From contig JH154976.1 of assembly GCA_000226015.1 (NCBI GenBank), forward strand, positions 111,761 to 134,199: a DNA stretch of 22,439 bases, in the 5' to 3' direction. This document shows positions 21,201 to 22,439 of the stretch, one piece after another; positions within the stretch are counted from its first letter, which is position 1, and every line of letters begins with the position of its first letter. The translations under genes and the position numbers were made by a program. The stretch is from Mnemiopsis leidyi. Its lineage: Eukaryota; Ctenophora; Tentaculata; Lobata; Bolinopsidae. The notes below the pieces were generated by a model. The model did not search any database. It was not told the origin of the DNA and worked only from the letters and a program-made list of their open reading frames with translations.

Positions 21201-22366
21201 GATCGTTACTCCCACTAGCTAGGATGTGTCCTAGAGGATGCCAGTCTAGAGACAAGACCATACCTTCGTGTGCCGTGTCCATACCTCCCACTTCTCTGTC
21301 TGTTCTGGGGGAAGTTTCAGGGTTGTAATTATCATGTGATTATCTTGTAATTATCTCGTAATTATCATGTAACTAACTTGTAATTACCTTGTAATTATCT
21401 TGTAATTATCGTGTATTTAACTTGTAATTATCTTGTAATTATCTTGTAATTAACTTGTAATTATCTTGTCATTATCTTGTAATTATCTTGTAACTATCTT
21501 TTAATTAACTTGTAACTATCTTGTAATTATCTTGTTATTATCTTGTAATTATCTTGTAATTATCTTGTAATCATCTTGTAACTATCTTGTAATTATCTTG
21601 TAATTATCTTGTAATTATCTTGTAATTATCTTGTAATTATATCTTGTAATTATCTTGTAATTATCTTGTAATTATCTTGTTATCATCTTGTTATCATCTT
21701 GTAATTATCTTGTAATTAACTTGTTATTATCTTGTTATTAACTTGTAATTAACTTGTAATTATCTTGTAATTATCTTGTTATTAACTTGTAATTAACTTG
21801 TAATTATCTTGTAATCATCTTGTAATTATCTTGTAATTATCTTGTAATTATCTTGTGATTAACTTGTAATTATCACTTGATTGTTATTATCTTTAAATTA
21901 AATTGTTATTATCTTTTACTTAACTTTTAATTGTCTTGTATTTGTCTTGTAATTATCTTGAAATTATCTTGTAATTAAGTTGTAATAATCGTGTTATTAT
22001 CTTGTTATTATCTTGTAATCGTAGTGTCATTACTCATTATCTTCGGTAGAAAACAGAAGTTGTTGAAATATTGATGTTATGCTGATTATAGTTTAATTAA
22101 AGTTTTAACTCGAAAATTATAATCTACCGTTCAAGTGACAACTATGCATGCAAGCGTCGCTGTAAAAGAAGGCGAGATCTAAAAATATGAACATGACGAT
22201 TAACATGACGAAGAGTCACATACCCGACAATCCAGAAAAGAATACTCCCGTCAGCTCCGCCACTACAAAACAGACTCTCGTGTATGGGGTGCCAGGATAT
22301 CGACATTACCTCCTTCTTGTGCCCTCTAAATACCTGCATCTCCTTCATTGCGCGTATGTCGAATAT
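18253..22366 (-). CDS. WDR33: WDR33, pre-mRNA 3'-end processing WD40 protein, 5' end outside the window
   Basis: Ten 3' exons: 22366-22224, 21304-21168, 20979-20869, 20566-20463, 20296-20163, 19866-19765, 19612-19452, 19310-19149, 18841-18752, 18554-18253 (stop TGA). All phases match and give 481 residues. The first two exons carry the last WD repeats and match WDR33 closely: [67 protein letters not shown], then VIPGMG. WDR33 is the subunit of nuclear CPSF that, with CPSF30, reads AAUAAA. After this the protein diverges: an N/Q-rich stretch, a YGYQNNQ/GGY segment, a run of nine Asn, RGG/RGRG boxes, and six GDQSW-type repeats. Human WDR33 has a long collagen-like proline/glycine region that is absent here, though an arginine-glycine-rich C-terminus is shared. 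The donor ending exon 19149 (GTCGGG) is weak and that boundary is less certain. Confidence 0.92.
18264..18420 (-). repeat. 33-bp coding repeat ([11 protein letters not shown]) in the WDR33 last exon
   Basis: A tandem repeat of about 33 bp encodes [11 protein letters not shown] or close variants; the last two units change to SDQSWSNSS. The central copies are nearly identical at the DNA level, indicating recent expansion. The repeat keeps frame and forms the protein's C-terminal end. Confidence 0.9.
18551..18642. repeat. 46-bp direct duplication covering the last WDR33 splice acceptor
   Basis: Copy 1 is 18551-18596 and copy 2 is 18597-18642, differing at a few positions. On the minus strand each contains CCCTATTCCAG followed by GTTC, so the 3' splice site exists twice in tandem. 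The inner copy (exon start 18554) is the one placed in the model. Confidence 0.9.
19985..20105. repeat. Imperfect tandem repeat (CTAACTAACTA + TTGC type) in a WDR33 intron
   Basis: Six or so copies of an 18-20 bp unit built from CTAACTAACTAT followed by a variable NNGC/AACC. It lies in the 19867-20162 intron, near the 5' splice site of the preceding exon on the minus strand. Confidence 0.8.
21333..22018. repeat. 11-bp minisatellite (CTTGTAATTAT) in a WDR33 intron
   Basis: About 60 copies of an 11-bp unit CTTGTAATTAT with single-base variants (TTAAC, TTATC, GTTAT). It fills most of the 919-bp intron 21305-22223, which is the longest WDR33 intron in the window. Ends degrade gradually. No unique spacers are present, so it is not a CRISPR-like array. 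Confidence 0.95.
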
Positions 22367-22439
22367 CTGGAATTATTTTACATGAAGTTCAAATTTGTAA
22401 GAGTTTATTTGAATTGAACAAGCTTTAACAAGATTCACA

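Noticed and set aside
21333..22018. Possible CRISPR-like array
   Set aside because: The units are contiguous 11-mers without spacers, in a eukaryotic intron.

Overview
The window is nuclear DNA of an animal. It carries spliced genes with short GT-AG introns (mostly 100-370 bp), five protein-coding genes, and animal-type products: an ankyrin-HECT ubiquitin ligase, a Mediator subunit, a class A GPCR, an acyltransferase and an mRNA 3'-end processing factor. The proteins are recognisable but clearly diverged from vertebrate ones, which suggests an invertebrate, perhaps non-bilaterian. A ctenophore, cnidarian or sponge would all fit and the sequence alone does not decide. Exon coordinates were built by hand from reading frames, GT/AG sites and intron phase. 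All phases agree except at one HACE1-like junction.

Layout, left to right. 1-370 is repeat-rich DNA with a perfect 18-bp hairpin. 371-5146 (+) is a HACE1-like E3 ligase lacking its 5' end. 5367-13847 (-) is a full MED14 gene of 17 exons encoding a short protein (854 aa). Its one large intron (8715-11920) contains a complete five-exon class A GPCR gene (9433-11406, +) on the opposite strand. 13848-14944 is an AT-rich intergenic stretch. 14945-17471 (-) is a complete six-exon 1-acyl-glycerol-3-phosphate acyltransferase (267 aa). Its large second intron holds a 48-bp tandem array that re-copies the exon-2 end plus splice donor, and a decayed non-LTR retrotransposon fragment. 17472-18252 is intergenic. 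18253-22366 (-) is the 3' part of WDR33 (ten exons visible), with a low-complexity N/Q-rich and RGG-rich tail; one intron is filled by an 11-bp minisatellite.

The genes do not form a pathway. MED14 (transcription) and WDR33 (poly(A) signal recognition) both act in mRNA production, but adjacency need not mean co-regulation. HACE1-like and MED14 converge tail-to-tail with about 220 bp between their stop codons. WDR33, the acyltransferase and MED14 lie in the same direction on the minus strand. The most notable theme is local tandem duplication across splice sites (acyltransferase donor, WDR33 acceptor, HACE1-like exon-7 acceptor), together with the GPCR nested inside MED14.
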